From: DATADD01 sp046262355
Lineage (GTDB): Bacteria > Actinomycetota > CADDZG01 > WHSQ01
Reading direction: 5' to 3'
Length of the DNA stretch: 16,950 nt
NCBI GenBank assembly: GCA_046262355.1
Contig: JBHEMX010000038.1
Location: forward strand, 1 to 16,950
Both the position numbers and the translations under genes were made by a program. The notes under the pieces are model-generated. The model worked only from the letters and a program-made list of their open reading frames with translations. It made no database searches and was not told the origin of the DNA. This document shows positions 1 to 7,819 of this stretch, in pieces (the stretch's first letter is position 1; each line of letters starts with the position of its first letter).

Positions 1-16
1 TCGGAAGAGCGTAGTG
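1..16. other. Adapter-like sequence at window edge
   Basis: The first 16 bases, tcggaagagcgtagtg, match the common Illumina adapter end TCGGAAGAGCGTCGTG (recalled, not searched) at 15 of 16 positions. The match stops after this point. If the window starts at a contig end, this is probably untrimmed adapter rather than genomic sequence. A chance match is possible. Confidence 0.45.
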
Positions 17-283
17 CTCCTTCTCGCCACGCGCAGGCGTCACCAAGAGGAACGCCAACCGGCGCCCGATCCTCGTCCGGGTGAACCGGTCGGTTTAGCG
101 GGGCGCGGCCGTCGGACCCTGTCCGCCGGAGCGGCGCGACCGGCGCGCAGTGGACCCCACTCCCGGTTGGGCGGCGGCGCGGCGCAACGGGACCAGAAGC
201 CCTCCACCGCCGCTCAGAGAGGGCGGCGGCACAAAGGTCGCCGGGGCGGCGCCTCAGGCGCGCCGTGGGACCCCGCCTCGTCC
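17..283. other. Region downstream of holB without a supportable gene
   Basis: This very GC-rich stretch lies between the window edge and the holB stop. I saw no ORF with family resemblance and a credible start on either strand, and no tRNA cloverleaf. On the minus strand a short frame beginning GTG near 40 runs off the edge, but it is too short to judge. The only structure is a hairpin at 207-229, listed separately. Confidence 0.5.
207..229 (-). terminator. GC hairpin downstream of holB, possible terminator
   Basis: CCGCCGC (207-213) and GCGGCGG (223-229) form a perfect 7-bp stem around a 9-base loop. The hairpin lies about 55 bases past the holB stop, where the topA-tmk-holB operon could end. 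There is no following T tract, so it may be an L-shaped or purely structural element. Confidence 0.25.
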
Positions 284-1435
284 CTAAGCGTCGGCGCGCG
301 CGGGCAGCGGTGGAGGCACGAGCCGCGTCAGCTCGACGAGCGTGCTTTCGATCGCCAGAGCAACGTTCGCGTTGTTCACGAACGTGGCGCGCGCCGCGAG
401 GGCCCGCTCGGCCGCGGCGAGCAACGCGCCCGAAGACACGTCGGACTCTGCCCACAGAGCGAGCTGCTCGGTGAGGTCGGTGTTCGTCACTCCTTTGGTC
501 GCGCCGCTGCGCAGCGCAACGACGTCGCGGTAGAAGCTCGCGAGGAACGCCAGCGCCTCGCCCAGGACCTCTTCCTCGAGCCGCTTGAGCTCGCGTCGGT
601 GACGCTTGGCGAGCGCGTTCCTGGCCGTGGCGGTCCCGCGCCCTTCGCCCATCGCCTCGGCCAGCTCCATGACCTCGGCTTTCTGTGCTCGCTCCTGCTC
701 GCGCACCGCTTGCTTGGCGTCCTCGAGGACCTCTGCCGCGGCACCGAGTGCGCTTGCGGCAGACGTGAGGTGCGCCGGAACCTCCGCCCACGCCGCGCGC
801 CGCCGCATCACGGCGGGGTCGAAGGCGAGTGCCCGAGCTTTCTCGAGATGCCCCGAAGACAGCTTCGCGGCCTGCTCCGCGAGCTTCGGTGGCGCTCCGT
901 CGCGCTCTACGACTGCAGCGATCCGTCCTTCGGAGACCGGTTCCAGACGAACCATGCGGCAGCGCGACCGCAGCGTTTCCAAGACCTCTTCCTCGTTGTC
1001 GGTGATGAGGATGAACACCGTGTCGGGCTGTGGCTCCTCGAGCGTCTTGAGAAGCGAGTTCTGGGCCGCCGGGTTCATGCGATCGGCCTCCTCTATCACG
1101 AAGACCTTCATGAGGCCCTCGAAGGGAGAGCGCGCCGCCTCGGGATTGACCTGCTCTCGTATGACGTCCACCGCGATCAGGGGTCCCTCGGGCGCGATGT
1201 GATGGACGTCGGGATGGCTACGCCGGAGGATGCGGGCGCAAGCGGAGCACCGTCCGCATCCCTCCCCGGGCCTCTCTCGACAGTTGAGGGCCGCCGCCAT
1301 CGCGGTCGCCGCCGAGAGCTTCCCCGATCCCGCGGGTCCGGCCAGGAGCCATGCATGCGTCGACGCGCCGGACGAGATCTGGCGAGCGAGGCCCGCCACG
1401 GTCCGCGACTCCTCGAGCCCCGTCCACACGTTCAT
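284..1435 (-). CDS. holB: DNA polymerase III subunit delta' (clamp-loader subunit)
   Basis: The 383-residue product is the delta' subunit of the clamp loader that places the beta sliding clamp on primed DNA. It has an AAA+ Walker A motif GPAGSGK (about 33-39), a four-cysteine zinc module (C52, C60, C63, C66), a Walker B-like VFVIEEAD, the block NSLLKTLEEP and an SRC motif (LRSRC) typical of clamp-loader subunits. The first ATG with a good ribosome site (AAGGA, 9 bases upstream) is at 1435. An alternative ATG at 1465 forms an ATGA overlap with the tmk stop and would add 10 residues, but its GGAG touches the ATG. It is the last gene of topA-tmk-holB, a gene order known in Streptomyces. The C-terminal collar domain is less conserved but of normal length. 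Confidence 0.93.
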   Translation of the reverse strand: MNVWTGLEESRTVAGLARQISSGASTHAWLLAGPAGSGKLSAATAMAAALNCRERPGEGCGRCSACARILRRSHPDVHHIAPEGPLIAVDVIREQVNPEAARSPFEGLMKVFVIEEADRMNPAAQNSLLKTLEEPQPDTVFILITDNEEEVLETLRSRCRMVRLEPVSEGRIAAVVERDGAPPKLAEQAAKLSSGHLEKARALAFDPAVMRRRAAWAEVPAHLTSAASALGAAAEVLEDAKQAVREQERAQKAEVMELAEAMGEGRGTATARNALAKRHRRELKRLEEEVLGEALAFLASFYRDVVALRSGATKGVTNTDLTEQLALWAESDVSSGALLAAAERALAARATFVNNANVALAIESTLVELTRLVPPPLPARADA

Positions 1436-1461
1436 GCCGATCGATCCTTGCACGGAGGAGA

Positions 1462-3285
1462 TCATCTCCTGATCGGTGCACCTGGTCCCCGTGCTCCCGC
1501 GGTCCTGCGTCCCTCGAGAGAAGGGACGATCCGCTCCTGCACGATGGTCACGACCTCTCGGTGCACGTCGGACGTCGACCGGCTTGCATCGACCACGACG
1601 AACCGCTCGGGGAAGCGCCGGGCCAGCTCCATGTAGGCCGCACCGACCCGCCCGTGAAAGCTCTCGTCCTCCAGCTCGATGCGATCGCGGTCGCCCACCA
1701 GCCGTCCGAACGCCCGGCCGGGCTCGAGGTTGAGGAACAGGACGAGGTCGGGCAGGAGACCGTCGGTCGCCCACCGGCTGATCTCGTAGACCTGCTCCAG
1801 CCCCAGGCCGCGCGCGAGGCCCTGGTAGGCGAGCGAGGAGTCTACGAAGCGATCGGAGACGACGACCGATCCCCCATCGAGCGCGGGCTTGATCACCTCG
1901 TCGACGTGCTGGGCCCGGTCGGCCGCGTAGAGCAGCGCCTCGGCTCTCTCGCTCAGCGCCGAGGCCTCGGGATCCAGGAGCACCGCCCTTATGCGCTCGC
2001 CGATGTCCGTTCCGCCTGGTTCTCTCGTCGTCACGACATCCTCGCCGCGCGCCTGAAGCCACTGGACGAGCGCCGACATCTGCGTCGTCTTGCCCGCCCC
2101 CTCCCCGCCCTCGAACACGATGAAGCACCCACGGCGCTCCTCGCTTCCCTCGGCCCGAGTTGCAACGCGCCCGGCGCGGATCGCACGCATCGACAACAGG
2201 CCGCCGCCGAAGACGACCAGCCCTGCGATCCACAAGGTGGCGCGCGACCCGGGGACCTCATAGTCGCCGAGCATGTGATCCCCGAGTAGTCCCGCGACCG
2301 AGGGAAAGAGGCTCAGACCCACGAGCGTGCCGATCCGGATGATCGTGTAGGCAGCAGAGAAAGTACGGCCCCGCATCTCGTCCTCGGTCGTCATCTGGAT
2401 CAACGCATAGCCGGTCGAGTAGCCCGCTCCTGCGAAGAAGCCAAGCGTCGCCGCGATCGGAACCGCTGCGTTGAGGTTGCCGACGCTCGCCAGCGCGAGA
2501 AGACCAAAACCCAACAACAGCACGCTGGAAGAGAACAAGACGTCCCTCTTGATGAAACGAGCGAGAAGGGCAGCCGCAAGAAGACCGACGATCATGCCGG
2601 TGCCGAATGCTCCGACGATGATGGCGAACCCTTTGTCGCCGGCCCCGAGGACATCACGCGAGAAGCTGACGCCGAGCGAGAACACTCCGCCGGCGGCCAT
2701 GAAGGTGCCGGCGATGCCCAGCAACCAGGGGCGCACCTGGCGGTGATCTCGCACGAACGTCAGGCCTTCGACGAGGTCGCGCTTGGCCTCGGCGAGGTCG
2801 AGCTTGCCGAGGCGCCGGCGGGAGGCCGGGATCACAAGCGTCGAGATCATCAAGGCGGAGAACGCGAAGGTTAGCGAGTCCAGCCACAGCGCGAGCGCCT
2901 GGGGGTTCTCTTCGAGGCCGGTGAGGGCCGGGACGCGCGCCCCCAGGAACCCGCCGAGTGATGACAAGAGAGCGTAGAAGATCGAAGCCAGCGGCCACGG
3001 GCCGTAGATCGCTATCAGCGACAGGGAGTTGGCGTGTGTGAGCTCACCGGGCGACACGAAGTTGGGGAGCGAGGCATCCTTCGCCGGTCCCCAGATGAGC
3101 GTGAGGCTCTCGAGCAGGGCCGACGCCATCAGCAGGTACAGAAGGTTCGGGACGAACGGGAGAGAGAACACGATCAGGGCGCGCGAGATGTCGGCGACGA
3201 CCATGGTCTTCTTGCGATCCCACCTGTCCGCCAGCACGCCCGCGAGCGGACCCACGAGGAAGCCCGGAAGGACTCGCGCCGCCAT
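1462..3285 (-). CDS. tmk: MFS transporter-thymidylate kinase fusion
   Basis: Residues about 386-607 are a complete dTMP kinase, which phosphorylates dTMP to dTDP for DNA synthesis. They contain P-loop GGEGAGKT (393-400), TREPGGT, the DRF motif (478-480) and a lid segment with DRIE and ESFHGRV. Residues 1-370 form an MFS-type membrane domain carrying the loop 2-3 signature GVLADRWDRKK and repeated hydrophobic segments. The two parts join through a short charged linker with no intervening stop or start. The same fusion architecture is known in actinobacteria (Streptomyces SCO3542 and others, from memory); what the MFS part transports is unknown. Position 3285 is the only in-frame ATG, GTG or TTG, but it begins at transmembrane helix 2, so the real protein almost certainly starts further upstream (see 3286-3519). 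Its stop overlaps a possible holB start. Confidence 0.9.
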   Translation of the reverse strand: MAARVLPGFLVGPLAGVLADRWDRKKTMVVADISRALIVFSLPFVPNLLYLLMASALLESLTLIWGPAKDASLPNFVSPGELTHANSLSLIAIYGPWPLASIFYALLSSLGGFLGARVPALTGLEENPQALALWLDSLTFAFSALMISTLVIPASRRRLGKLDLAEAKRDLVEGLTFVRDHRQVRPWLLGIAGTFMAAGGVFSLGVSFSRDVLGAGDKGFAIIVGAFGTGMIVGLLAAALLARFIKRDVLFSSSVLLLGFGLLALASVGNLNAAVPIAATLGFFAGAGYSTGYALIQMTTEDEMRGRTFSAAYTIIRIGTLVGLSLFPSVAGLLGDHMLGDYEVPGSRATLWIAGLVVFGGGLLSMRAIRAGRVATRAEGSEERRGCFIVFEGGEGAGKTTQMSALVQWLQARGEDVVTTREPGGTDIGERIRAVLLDPEASALSERAEALLYAADRAQHVDEVIKPALDGGSVVVSDRFVDSSLAYQGLARGLGLEQVYEISRWATDGLLPDLVLFLNLEPGRAFGRLVGDRDRIELEDESFHGRVGAAYMELARRFPERFVVVDASRSTSDVHREVVTIVQERIVPSLEGRRTAGARGPGAPIRR

Positions 3286-3519
3286 GACGGCGCCGACGCC
3301 CCCCGAGCCCCCGAGGTCGTCCGCGTAGATGGCGATCGCGAAGACTCCGACCCAGTCGCCGAGGCTCGAGATGCCCTGAGCAAGGAAGAAGCGCAGGAAC
3401 GTGCCGTTGCGCAGGAGCGTGAGGTAGGAACCCTGGCGCGTCGTCGTCAGGACGCGTAGATCGGCTCCCTCCGATGGCTGCTGGATGTCACCTTCCTCCG
3501 TCTCGGCTAGGGCGACATC
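3286..3519 (-). other. In-frame upstream coding extension of the MFS-tmk gene without a canonical start
   Basis: The MFS-tmk frame stays open upstream of the ATG at 3285 as far as a TAG at 3520-3522. It encodes what looks like a normal MFS N-terminus: LTLLRNGTFLRFFLAQ, then SSLGDWVG and a hydrophobic helix. I read every codon; none is ATG, GTG or TTG. The best-placed ribosome site is GGAGG, 8 bases before an ATC codon at 3484-3486, which would add 67 residues. A CTG at 3448-3450 is the other option, with a poorly spaced site. A sequencing or assembly indel could also have hidden a normal start. Confidence 0.7.
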
Positions 3520-3556
3520 CTACGGAGAACGTGTGCGTTACGGGCGGAAGCGCTCG

Positions 3557-5656
3557 CTAGGACGCCTTGCCCTGGCGCTGCTGCTTCTTGATGTAGCGGC
3601 ACTTCGGGTAGTTGGAGCAGCCCACGAAGGGTCCGAAGCGGCCTCGCTTCTCGACCAGCGGCGCGCCGTCCTCGGGGCAGATCTCCCCAGTCTCCTTCGC
3701 CGGCTCCTTCTTGATGTACTTGCAGCTCGGGTAGTTCGAGCAGCCGACGAAGGGTCCGAAGCGGCCGGTCTTGGCGACGAGCTCCGACCCGCACTCGGGG
3801 CACTTCTCTCCCGTTCCCTCGGGGTCGGGCAACGGCTCGCCGTGCTCGTCGAGCTGCTGGGACCACTTGCACTCCGGCCACCCCGAGCACGACAAGAACC
3901 ACAGACCGTGCTTGCCGAACTTCTCGACCACCGGGCGACCGCACTCCGGGCACGTCTTGTCGGTGGGTCGCTCGGGCCGCCGCATCTTGTCCTTCTGCTC
4001 CTCGAGGTGGGCGGAGAAGGAATCGAAGAACTCCCGCACGACGGGGATCATCTCCTTGCTGCCCTCCGCGATCTGATCTAGAGCCTCCTCCATGCGCGCC
4101 GTGAAATCGAAGTTGACGATCTCTGGGAAGTGCGACTCGAGCAGCTGCGTCTTCTCCTCGCCGAGCTGCTTGGGGAACAGCCGGCGGCTCTCGCTGATCA
4201 CGAACTTGCGATCGATGAGCTTCTTGATCGTCGGCGAGTATGTCGACGGGCGCCCGATACCGACGCGTTCCATCTCGCGCACCAGCGTCGCCTCGGTGTA
4301 GCGCGGCGGCGGCTGTGTGAAGTGTTGGGCAGGGTCGAGTCCCCTGAGCTCGAGCACCTCGCCCTCGGCGAGCTCCGGCAGCAGGCCCTCCGCCTCTTCG
4401 GGCTCGTCGTCCGAGCGCTCGAGGTATATGCGCATGAAGCCGTCGAACTTGAGGATCTGGCCGGTCGCCCTGAACGTCACGCCGTTCGAGTCGATGTCGA
4501 CGGAGGTTGCGTCGTAGATCGCATCCTTCATCTGTGACGCCATCGTGCGCTGCCAGATCATCTCGTAGAGGCGCAGCTCGTCGGCGCCGATCCGTCCCGC
4601 CACCTCCGACGGAAGCACACCGAGCGTGGTGGGCCGGATCGCCTCGTGCGCCTCCTGTGCTCCCTTCGAGCGCTCGGCGAAACGCCGGACCTCGTGGTAG
4701 TTGGCTCCGAACTGCTGCCCGACGGTGCGTCCGATCTCTCCCAGAGCATCCTGGGACAGATTGACCGAGTCCGTTCGCATGTAGGTGATGCGCCCGATCT
4801 CGTAGAGATGCTGCGCCAGGCTCATCGTCTTCCACGTCGGGAAGCCGAGCTTGCTGGACGCCGCTTGCTGCAACGTCGAGGTCTTGAACGGAGCCGGAGG
4901 CTTCCTCGTGCGCTCGCTCTTGCGCACTGCGCCAACCGTCCAGGGACCGGGGCGAACGCGATCCGCCACGCCGGCGGCCGCCCCCTCGTCAGCGAGGTCG
5001 AACTTCGACTTCTCCCCGACGGGGTAGAGCGCATCAAGGAGCTCGCCGTCCCCCGTTGCGAGATGGGCCGTGATGTCCCAGTACTCGCGCGCATCGAAGG
5101 CGCGGATCTCGCGCTCGCGCAGCACGACGAGGAGCAGCGCAGCGCTCTGCACCCGACCCGCGGAGAGGTTCGGAGCGAGCGTGCGCCACAGCAACGGCGA
5201 CAGCTTGTAGCCGACGATTCGGTCGACGGCCCGGCGCGCCTGCTGAGCGTCTACCAGGTTCATGTCGATGCCACGCGGGTTATCGAACGCGTCGGTGACG
5301 GCGCGCTTCGTGATCTCGTTGAAGGTGACGCGCCGCGTCGAGTCTCGCTTGAGCTTCGCCAGCTCGGCGACGTGCCACGCTATCGCCTCGCCTTCGCGAT
5401 CGGGGTCCGTGGCGAGCCACACGGTCTCGGCGTCCTTGACCGCCTTGCGGATCGCCGTCATCGCCTTGCGCGCCGAGGCCTGCTTTAGCGCCTCGTACTT
5501 GATGTCCACTCCGCCGTTGATCGCGATCCCGAAGTCGGACTTCGGGAGGTCGCGGACGTGGCCCATAGACGCGAGGACCTTGTAGTCCTTGCCCATGTAC
5601 TTCTCGATCGTCTTCGCCTTCGCGGGCGACTCGACGATCACGAGGTTCTTGGCCAC
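3557..5656 (-). CDS. topA: DNA topoisomerase I (type IA)
   Basis: This enzyme relaxes negative supercoils by cutting and rejoining one strand. The 699-residue protein has an N-terminal Toprim domain with E9 (LVIVESPAKAKTIEKY) and DPDRE (D84, D86, E88), followed by the type IA core with catalytic tyrosine Y292 in GRITYMRTDS. The C-terminus carries three zinc-ribbon repeats at about 569-598, 619-646 and 660-687. The first two have four cysteines; the third reads CPEDG in place of CPECG and lacks one ligand. Mycobacterial TopA lacks such zinc ribbons. The GTG at 5656 is chosen because AAAGGAG lies just upstream and the protein then begins VAKNLVIVESP, as homologues do; a GTG at 5692 would add 12 residues without resemblance. 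First gene of the topA-tmk-holB operon. Confidence 0.96.
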   Translation of the reverse strand: MAKNLVIVESPAKAKTIEKYMGKDYKVLASMGHVRDLPKSDFGIAINGGVDIKYEALKQASARKAMTAIRKAVKDAETVWLATDPDREGEAIAWHVAELAKLKRDSTRRVTFNEITKRAVTDAFDNPRGIDMNLVDAQQARRAVDRIVGYKLSPLLWRTLAPNLSAGRVQSAALLLVVLREREIRAFDAREYWDITAHLATGDGELLDALYPVGEKSKFDLADEGAAAGVADRVRPGPWTVGAVRKSERTRKPPAPFKTSTLQQAASSKLGFPTWKTMSLAQHLYEIGRITYMRTDSVNLSQDALGEIGRTVGQQFGANYHEVRRFAERSKGAQEAHEAIRPTTLGVLPSEVAGRIGADELRLYEMIWQRTMASQMKDAIYDATSVDIDSNGVTFRATGQILKFDGFMRIYLERSDDEPEEAEGLLPELAEGEVLELRGLDPAQHFTQPPPRYTEATLVREMERVGIGRPSTYSPTIKKLIDRKFVISESRRLFPKQLGEEKTQLLESHFPEIVNFDFTARMEEALDQIAEGSKEMIPVVREFFDSFSAHLEEQKDKMRRPERPTDKTCPECGRPVVEKFGKHGLWFLSCSGWPECKWSQQLDEHGEPLPDPEGTGEKCPECGSELVAKTGRFGPFVGCSNYPSCKYIKKEPAKETGEICPEDGAPLVEKRGRFGPFVGCSNYPKCRYIKKQQRQGKAS

Positions 5657-5747
5657 ACGGCTCCTTTGCTCGGTTTGCTGATCCGCCCACACGGTCCGCC
5701 GCGTGTGCGGAGCGGCGACGCCCGCGCACCTACTTCGTCGGACCGGC

Positions 5748-5777
5748 CTTATCCCATCCTTAGCCTGCCCCTGTCAA
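5748..5777 (-). promoter_or_regulatory. Predicted housekeeping promoter of the topA operon
   Basis: On the minus strand a perfect TTGACA -35 (5772-5777) is followed after 18 bases by GATAAG (5748-5753), a fair -10. Transcription would start near 5740, leaving an untranslated leader of roughly 85 bases before the topA GTG. It sits in the 212-bp divergent spacer between topA and the DedA gene. Confidence 0.5.
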
Positions 5778-5854
5778 GCCCAACGCCTCGGCGACACGCT
5801 ATGTTCCGTCGTCTGAGCTTGCCTCGCTGAGGGCGCATCGAGACCCCCTACGGC

Positions 5855-5860
5855 TACCAT
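5855..5860 (+). promoter_or_regulatory. Predicted -10 element for a leaderless DedA transcript
   Basis: TACCAT fits the actinobacterial TANNNT -10 pattern and ends exactly 8 bases before the ATG at 5869. No ribosome-binding site precedes that ATG. This spacing is expected when transcription starts at or next to the start codon. No clear -35 is seen. Confidence 0.45.
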
Positions 5861-5868
5861 CTGCGCCG

Positions 5869-6504
5869 ATGGAGGCACTTCTGCAGCTCATGGAGGGGTG
5901 GGTTATCGACTACGGCTACGTGGCGATCTTCCTGCTCATGCTCGCCGAATCGGCCTGCATCCCGTTCCCCAGCGAGGTCACGATGCTCGTGGGAGGCTGG
6001 TACGCGGCCGACGGCAGGCTCGACTTCTTCCTGGTCGGCCTCGCCGGCGTGCTGGGCAACCTGGTCGGGTCCTGGATCGCCTATGGGATCGGGCGCACGA
6101 CCGGGCGAGCGCTTCTCGACCGATATGGGCGATACATCCTTATCAAGAGCCACGATGTCGACCGCGCCGAGGTGTGGTGGGAGCGCCACGGGGAGGCCGC
6201 GACGTTCTTCAGCCGCCTCCTGCCTGTAATCCGCACCTTCATCTCACTCCCGGCCGGGATCGCCGAGATGCCGTGGCGCAGGTTCACGATCTACACCTTC
6301 CTCGGGGTCATCCCGTGGACCTATGGGCTCGCCTACGCCGGCGTCGTCGTCGGCGGCAACTGGGAGCGGGTGGCCCACCTCTTCGACCTGCCGACGCTGC
6401 TCATAGGCGCGTCGCTGGTGGTGGCCGCCGTGGCATGGTACCTCCGGCGCCGCAAGCGCCGGGTGCGGGACGACGCCGTCGTCGAGGAAGACGTCAGGCT
6501 CTAG
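5869..6504 (+). CDS. DedA/SNARE-associated family membrane protein
   Basis: The 211-residue polytopic membrane protein has DedA family signatures: an early E-x-x-x-x-PFPSE block (LAESACIPFPSEV), a re-entrant-type GVLGNLVGSWIAYGIGR segment, and F-SRLLPVIRTFISLPAG followed by an M-P-W-x-x-F block. Four to six hydrophobic stretches are present and the tail is a basic/acidic cytoplasmic segment. DedA proteins are undecaprenyl-phosphate or phospholipid translocases, or otherwise needed for membrane homeostasis and proton-motive force; the substrate cannot be assigned here. A later ATG at 5890 is possible, but the first ATG keeps the usual N-terminal amphipathic stretch and fits the leaderless promoter. 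The gene is divergent from topA and convergent with the HD-domain gene, 30 bases away. Confidence 0.9.
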   Translation: MEALLQLMEGWVIDYGYVAIFLLMLAESACIPFPSEVTMLVGGWYAADGRLDFFLVGLAGVLGNLVGSWIAYGIGRTTGRALLDRYGRYILIKSHDVDRAEVWWERHGEAATFFSRLLPVIRTFISLPAGIAEMPWRRFTIYTFLGVIPWTYGLAYAGVVVGGNWERVAHLFDLPTLLIGASLVVAAVAWYLRRRKRRVRDDAVVEEDVRL

Positions 6505-6534
6505 CACACCTCCGCGCAGGCTCCCGCCACGCCG

Positions 6535-7113
6535 CTACTCACGCGGAGGGGCCGGCTCGGTCGGCGCGAGCCCGATCTCGGGAGCGACCTCCTGGAGTCC
6601 CTCGATCGAGATCGCTATGAACTCATCCATCGGGATTCCGATGGACTCCTCGACGCCCCGGATCTTGTCGCGCTCGACGCCGGGCGCGAACGACCTCTCC
6701 TTGAGCTTCTTCTTGACCGACGACACCTTCATCCCGCGCGCCTTGTCGGGCCGGACCAGCGCACACGCGACGAGCAGCCCGGCGACGCCGTCGGCATGCG
6801 CTATCGCCTTGGACATGAGATCGGTCTGGTACTGCTCGTGCATGTGAGCGAGAACGGTGTTGAGCACCTGTTCGTCGTCGAACCCCTCGGTGCGCAGCCA
6901 TTCGACCGACTGGTGGCCGTGCCGCTCGAGATCGTCGTGGGTCTTGTCCTGGTCGAGGTCGTGGAAGAGGCCTGCGGTTCCCCAACTCTGCTCGTCCTCG
7001 CCGAAGTGACGGGCCAGGGCGCGCATGACACCTTCCACAGAGATCAGGTGGCGAACGGTGATGTCTTTCTCCGAGTACCTGCGAACGATCGCAACCGCCT
7101 CTGAACGATCCAT
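6535..7113 (-). CDS. HD-superfamily predicted hydrolase (COG2316-like)
   Basis: The 192-residue protein has a full HD metal-site set: H22, H51-D52 (AGLFHDLD) and D108 (AHADGV). It is soluble, with no signal or membrane segment. The overall pattern, including ALVRPDKARG, VKKKLKERSFAPGV and an acidic helix near the end, matches the small stand-alone HD proteins of the COG2316 type, whose substrate is unknown. The start ATG at 7113 removes a low-quality arginine-rich extension in the longer open frame and leaves a 9-base gap to the upstream trkA-like stop. It is probably the last gene of a three-gene operon with two RCK proteins. Its place there hints at a nucleotide-related regulatory role, but that is inference only. 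Confidence 0.8.
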   Translation of the reverse strand: MDRSEAVAIVRRYSEKDITVRHLISVEGVMRALARHFGEDEQSWGTAGLFHDLDQDKTHDDLERHGHQSVEWLRTEGFDDEQVLNTVLAHMHEQYQTDLMSKAIAHADGVAGLLVACALVRPDKARGMKVSSVKKKLKERSFAPGVERDKIRGVEESIGIPMDEFIAISIEGLQEVAPEIGLAPTEPAPPRE

Positions 7114-7123
7114 CGCCGCCCGC

Positions 7124-7804
7124 CTACGCGCCCCCCGTGAGCGCGCGCCGAAGATCCGGCTCCGCTTCCGCGCCGGCAAGCGCCAGCACCTCGTCACCGA
7201 CCTCGAGCGAGGTCTCCGACTTGGGCGCTATGACGTGGCGGTCCCTCACGATCGCGACGAGGGTGCAGTCGGGAGGCATGTTCAGCTCGCGCACGGTCTT
7301 CCCGTGCGCAGGTGATCCCTCGTCGAGCGTCACCTCGAGAAGCGCCACCTTGCCTTGTTCGAGCTGAAGCAGCCGAACGATGTCGCCCACGGACACCGCC
7401 TCCTCCACCAGAGAGGTCAACAGGTGCGGCGTGCTGACGGCGACGTCCACACCCCAGGTCTCGGTGAACAGCCATACGTTGTCGGGGTGATTCACTCGCG
7501 CCACGACGCGCGGCACCGCGAACTCCTGCTTGGCCAGCAACGAGATGACGAGGTTGTCTTCGTCGTCGCCCGTCGCCGCGACCATGACGTCGCAGGACGA
7601 CAGCACCGCGGCGTCGAGCGTGTAGAGCTCGCAGGCGTCGCCTACCACCCAGTTGACGTCAAGCTCCGGTTTGAGCGCAGCGGCGTGCTCCTTGTCCTGC
7701 TCGATCAGCGTGACGTTGTGGCCCTTCGAGCAAAGATCTCCGGCGACATAGAAGCCGACGGCTCCGGCACCCGCGATGGCGATGCGGATCGTCTTACGAC
7801 TCAC
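7124..7804 (-). CDS. RCK/TrkA-family potassium uptake regulator (second copy)
   Basis: The 226-residue cytoplasmic protein has an RCK_N Rossmann domain with GAGAVG (12-17) and an acidic E35 at the end of beta-2, which normally contacts the nucleotide ribose. It also has the CDVMVAATGDDEDN block and a C-terminal TrkA_C domain (about 140-220) ending in the typical EVGDEVLALAG. Such proteins bind NAD(H) or ATP/ADP and gate K+ transport proteins. It starts with GTG 15 bases past the stop of the first RCK gene; no good ribosome site is seen, so translational coupling is likely. The two RCK genes resemble mycobacterial ceoB/ceoC (Rv2691/Rv2692) in order and size. No TrkH or KtrB pore gene lies in the window. 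Confidence 0.9.
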   Translation of the reverse strand: MSRKTIRIAIAGAGAVGFYVAGDLCSKGHNVTLIEQDKEHAAALKPELDVNWVVGDACELYTLDAAVLSSCDVMVAATGDDEDNLVISLLAKQEFAVPRVVARVNHPDNVWLFTETWGVDVAVSTPHLLTSLVEEAVSVGDIVRLLQLEQGKVALLEVTLDEGSPAHGKTVRELNMPPDCTLVAIVRDRHVIAPKSETSLEVGDEVLALAGAEAEPDLRRALTGGA

Positions 7805-7819
7805 GGCGCGCCCAGCGCG

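Noticed and set aside
1..283. Possible tRNA or small gene after holB
   Set aside because: No acceptor stem, T-loop consensus or credible start was found; only one GC hairpin is present.
14..1636. 540-residue plus-strand open frame
   Set aside because: It is antisense to holB and tmk, arginine-rich with no family pattern, and arises from high-GC codon bias.
3507..4835. 442-residue minus-strand frame inside topA
   Set aside because: It is an alternative frame of topA with low-complexity Arg/Gly/Ala composition; the true frame has all type IA motifs.
4646..5488. 280-residue plus-strand frame
   Set aside because: It is antisense to topA and shows no recognisable domain or ribosome site.
6505..6534. 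Terminator between the convergent DedA and HD genes
   Set aside because: The 30-base gap has no stable hairpin and no T tract in either direction.
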